From positions 28,887 to 63,491 of the forward strand of contig VIKE01000043.1 of the NCBI GenBank assembly GCA_008080565.1: DNA of 34,605 nucleotides, given 5' to 3'. Position 1 is the stretch's first letter; every line of letters starts with the position of its first letter. The position numbers and the translations under genes are program-made. Source of the stretch: Rhodocyclaceae bacterium (lineage in GTDB: Bacteria > Pseudomonadota > Gammaproteobacteria > Burkholderiales > Rhodocyclaceae). This document shows, in pieces, positions 31,656-34,605 of the stretch. The notes beneath the pieces were generated by a model, which was given only the letters and a program-made list of their open reading frames with translations, did not search any database and was not told the DNA's origin.

Positions 31656-33032
31656 ATGAAAAACAATCGCACCATTATCGCAACATGTATCGTTGCCCTT
31701 TTTGCCAATAGCCCGCTATTCGCCAAGGAATCGCAGCAACTCCATGAGGATGACTGGAGCAAGGTCAGGTCCTATGGCAAGGTGTTGATCTCACAGGACT
31801 CTGTCGACAGCTGGGGCGCATGGACAGATTTTGTCGAACCGGCCGCCGGAGGCCCAAACGTAAATACAGTTCAACTCCTTGGCGCGGGTAGCGGCGATAG
31901 CTATCGCAACCTTCCTGGTACAATTACTCTGCCGGCTGATTCGAACATCTGTGGTGCTGGTGACTGGTGTGGATATTCGATCTTTACCGAATCCAAGTCG
32001 GATGAAAATGGCCCAGCGCGGTACAGATCAGAAGGAAGTCCGAAGAAACAGCAATATTCAAGCGGACTGTTTGCCCTGACGCTGACAGCCCCTGATGGCT
32101 CCCCAGGCGAAGGAAACGTTTCTTGGCGCCTGGCTTCAACTGAGAGTGGTTCGCTGTTGGCGCAATCGGGCGGAGATATGTGGGCAAATTTTGGTGGCGG
32201 TAATGTTAGTCCAGAGGTTTGGGATACCCGCTCTGTTTTGAGATTCGTGAATGGTCGGTTGCGCTGGGTTACGGAAAGCTATCTCAAATTCAGCGAAGGC
32301 CAACAGTGGAACAACACAGATAACAGTTTGGCGCATTTTTCCGCCTACGAAGGAAAATCCAGTGACAGTTATGGCTTCATCAATGGTTTCTCCAACAACA
32401 GGAATGCCGACGAAGCCACGAATGCGATTGACCCAACCTTCTTCCTATTGCTTTCTGACAAGCCATTCACTGACACCCTCAAGGCAAAGGACGAACAGGT
32501 TGCCGTTGGCGAGTACTCCCGTACTGTCTGGGCTTACACAAGCGGCCAGGATAATGAGTTGTATGTCTATGAAGGCGAATCATCAACGACCACGCATGGT
32601 TTCTATGTTGCCGGCGTAGCCACGCCTCAAGCCTACCTTGATGCCCAAAAGGCTGGGGATGTGGTTGCCAAGTATTCCGGCGGCAGTTTTGATGGAAATC
32701 GTCAAGGACATGTGGCCATTACTGTCAACTTCAAACCGGGCACATGGAGCGGTGTCTGGTACGGTGGGCTTGACAGCAAAGCAATGAATTTCAAAGCGAA
32801 CGGTGACGTCGTGGGTGCGAACATTGTCGCAAACTCGCTTAGCCCGACTGCTTTGGTCAACGCCAACAATGTCTCTTATTCCGGAACAGTTCAAGGTTCG
32901 TTCTACGGACAACAAGCAGGTTCGATTGGTGGCCTAAGCAACGTGAGCAAGTCGGTAAACAACCAGGTCACCCAGACCCAAAATGCTGTCTTCCTGGTTA
33001 ATAAGGTTTCCAGTTCTGGTGGCCTAAAGTAG
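31656..33032 (+). CDS. Secreted protein with TbpB-like/Slam-cargo C-terminal barrel, paralogue 2
   Basis: A 458-residue paralogue of the preceding gene. The signal peptide ends P-L-F-A at 23, again without a lipobox. Shared landmarks: S-Y-G-K-V near 39, W-x-D-F-V-E-P-A-A-G at 56-65, a C-x(5)-C-G-Y pair near 100, G-F-Y-V-A-G-V-A-T-P-Q-A-Y-L, Y-S-G-G-S-F-D-G, A-M-N-F-K-A-N-G and G-S-F-Y-G-Q-Q-A-G-S-I-G-G. The middle of the protein differs strongly from paralogue 1, while the C-terminal third is close. AGAGGATAG precedes the ATG. It has its own upstream region and terminator, so the two paralogues may be expressed under different conditions. Function unknown. Confidence 0.8.
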   Translation: MKNNRTIIATCIVALFANSPLFAKESQQLHEDDWSKVRSYGKVLISQDSVDSWGAWTDFVEPAAGGPNVNTVQLLGAGSGDSYRNLPGTITLPADSNICGAGDWCGYSIFTESKSDENGPARYRSEGSPKKQQYSSGLFALTLTAPDGSPGEGNVSWRLASTESGSLLAQSGGDMWANFGGGNVSPEVWDTRSVLRFVNGRLRWVTESYLKFSEGQQWNNTDNSLAHFSAYEGKSSDSYGFINGFSNNRNADEATNAIDPTFFLLLSDKPFTDTLKAKDEQVAVGEYSRTVWAYTSGQDNELYVYEGESSTTTHGFYVAGVATPQAYLDAQKAGDVVAKYSGGSFDGNRQGHVAITVNFKPGTWSGVWYGGLDSKAMNFKANGDVVGANIVANSLSPTALVNANNVSYSGTVQGSFYGQQAGSIGGLSNVSKSVNNQVTQTQNAVFLVNKVSSSGGLK

Positions 33033-33059
33033 GTCATACACAAGATATCGCTTGAATGA

Positions 33060-33092
33060 AAGAAAGGCGCCGCAAGGCGCCTTTCTTATTTG
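33060..33092 (+). terminator. Intrinsic terminator of cargo gene 2
   Basis: GAAAGGCGCC-GCAA-GGCGCCTTTC with a GCAA tetraloop, followed by TTATTT, about 30 bases after the stop. Confidence 0.88.
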
Positions 33093-33140
33093 TAACCATT
33101 CGGGCGTTGAAGCTCGTACACCCATCAACGCCATTTGGAA

Positions 33141-34605
33141 TCAGAACACCTCTTCACCGCCCCCGGCCAGGGCAGCATCCCCAGCCCTAACTGTTTCGCC
33201 ATAAGACGTCGCCTGCGGCAACATCTGGTCAGCGTAGAACCGCGCCGTAGCAATCTTGGCCCGATAGAAGGCCAGATCCCCTTCACCCTTGTCGAGATAG
33301 CCGGCAGCAGCCAGTGCCGCCTTGCCCATGAACCAGCCGCCGCAAACGGTGACGGCGAGGTGCAGGTAGGGGACTGCTGCGGTCAACACGCCGGATAGGT
33401 CGGTTTTGGCATTGGCGGCTAGCCATTCGGTGGCTTCCGTCCACGCCTTGAGCGCCACGCCGAGGCGCTGGCCGATGGCTTGCAGTTCGGGCTTGCCGGA
33501 AGCACCGAGCGCCTTGGCCGTGGCGTACACCTCGCCGAAGATGACCTTGGCCGTGGCGCCCTGGTCGCGCATGAGTTTGCGGAACAGCAGGTCGTTGGCC
33601 TGGATGCCGGTGGTGCCTTCGTAGATGGTGGTGATGCGTGAATCGCGCCAGTGCTGGGCGGCGCCGGTTTCTTCGATGAAGCCCATGCCGCCGTGGATCT
33701 GGATGCCGAGCGAGGTGACTTCAATGCCCATCTCGGTGCCGCCACCCTTGACGATGGGGATCATGAATTCGGCGAGCCACAGTTGGCGCTTGCCTTCTTC
33801 GGTGTGCCCAGCCGCATGGGCGCGGTCGAGCAGGCCTGAGGTGTAGTAAGTCATGGCGCGGTTGGCTTCGACGCGGCACTTCATGAGCATCAGCATGCGG
33901 CGGATATCCGGATGCTTATCGAGCGTAACCAGGCCAACGCCGAGGCGGGCTTCGTTCATCATGATGAACATGTATTCGAGGCCGCGGTTGGCCTCGCCGA
34001 GCAGGTAGCCGACGGCTCCGCCGTTATCGCCGTAGGCCATGACGCAGGTCGGGCTGGCGTGGATGCCGAGCTTGTGTTCGATGGAGACGCAGTGGGCATC
34101 ATTACGGGCGCCCAGGGAGCCATCGGCATTGACCAGGAACTTGGGCACCAGGAACATCGAGATGCCCTTCACGCCGGCTGGCGCATCGGGCAGGCGGGCG
34201 AGCACGAGGTGGACGATGTTATCCGTCATGTCAGGTGATGAAGATTTTCTGGCCGAAGACGCGATAGCTGCCATCAGCCTGCGGTTCGGCGCGCGAGCGG
34301 ATGAGCGCCAGGTCGGAGCCGGCTTGCGGCTCGGTCAGGTTCATCGTGCCGGTCCATTGTCCGGTGATCATCTTTTCGAGGTAGATCGCTTTCAGCTCGT
34401 CGCTGGCGCAAGTCAGCAGCGCTTCAACGGCGCCGGTAGTAAGCAAGGGACCGAGCGAAAAAGACAGGTTGGCCGAGCAGACCATTTCCTTGACGGCGAT
34501 GCCCAAGGTGTCAGGCAGCCCCTGGCCGCCAAAATCCGCCGGCGAGGTAATGCCGTTCCAGCCGGCTTCGCAGAAGGCCTTGTAGGCTTCTTTCCAGCCA
34601 GTCGG
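33141..34605 (-). pseudogene. FadE-like acyl-CoA dehydrogenase, frameshifted and cut by the window edge
   Basis: This belongs to the long (about 600-residue) acyl-CoA dehydrogenase family with an extra C-terminal domain, which makes trans-2-enoyl-CoA and reduces FAD. The upstream part (34605 down to 34231) carries M-N-L-T-E-P-Q-A-G-S-D-L and ends F-G-Q-K-I-F-I-T followed by TGA. The downstream part continues in another frame from D-M-T-D-N-I-V-H-L-V-L (ATG at 34229) to 33141, including I-H-G-G-M-G-F-I-E-E-T-G and the Y-E-G-T-T-G-I-Q-A-N-D-L active-site region. Relatives, as I recall, read F-I-T-Y/G-G-E-H-D-M-T here, so about 11 bases seem to be missing. Either a real pseudogene or a sequence error. 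Confidence 0.85.

Overview
The window looks like a chromosome segment of a betaproteobacterium of the Rhodocyclales, Dechloromonas/Azonexus type. This is inferred from the GC-rich coding style, the gene set (FliW, Tex, RimO, Hsp33, a FadE-like acyl-CoA dehydrogenase) and the many c-di-GMP and sensor proteins. No marker gene fixes the genus.

Layout. 1-5000: end of a possible PilZ-type protein, rlmJ, a MazG-like pyrophosphohydrolase, a PAS-PAS-GGDEF diguanylate cyclase, then an operon of gamma-carbonic anhydrase-like protein, secreted HExxH protein and AlkD-like glycosylase. 5000-16200: fliW, tex, a ferric-reductase-like flavocytochrome, an ArsC-like protein, hslO (Hsp33) and a membrane histidine kinase in a tight run; then rimO and a GlcD-type FAD oxidase on the minus strand and an HD-GYP protein. 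16400-20600: two tRNA genes (Val-TAC and Thr-GGT), both missing their 3' ends, flank a hybrid histidine kinase and about 1.5 kb without recognisable genes. 20800-25450: a SIMPL-domain protein with a GlsB/YeaQ membrane protein, then a LysR regulator divergent from a DODA-type dioxygenase, cytochrome b561 and two YceI proteins. 25500-33100: a less GC-rich accessory block with a dCache-PAS-HD-GYP protein lacking its HD residues, a LapG-type periplasmic cysteine protease, a Slam-like TPR/beta-barrel outer-membrane protein and two paralogous secreted proteins. 33140-34605: a frameshifted acyl-CoA dehydrogenase running off the right edge.

Most notable system: 27.7-33.0 kb has the make-up of a Slam/type XI secretion locus. 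The translocon candidate is followed by two non-lipidated exported proteins that both end in a G-x-F-Y-G-x-x-A-x-x-x-G-G signature typical of Slam-dependent (TbpB-like) barrels. A LapG-family protease is encoded divergently next door, and both secreted proteins carry PAAG, a LapG-type di-alanine motif, at the same residues (62-65). This suggests, without proving, that Slam-type export is coupled to LapG-type proteolytic release.

The window also has an unusual number of local sequence scars: an in-frame loss of the catalytic motif in RlmJ, perfect 30-bp and 27-bp tandem duplications, two truncated tRNAs, a frameshift in the acyl-CoA dehydrogenase, and a dispersed repeat around GTTGACCGT present six times. 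These could be real genome plasticity or partly assembly error.
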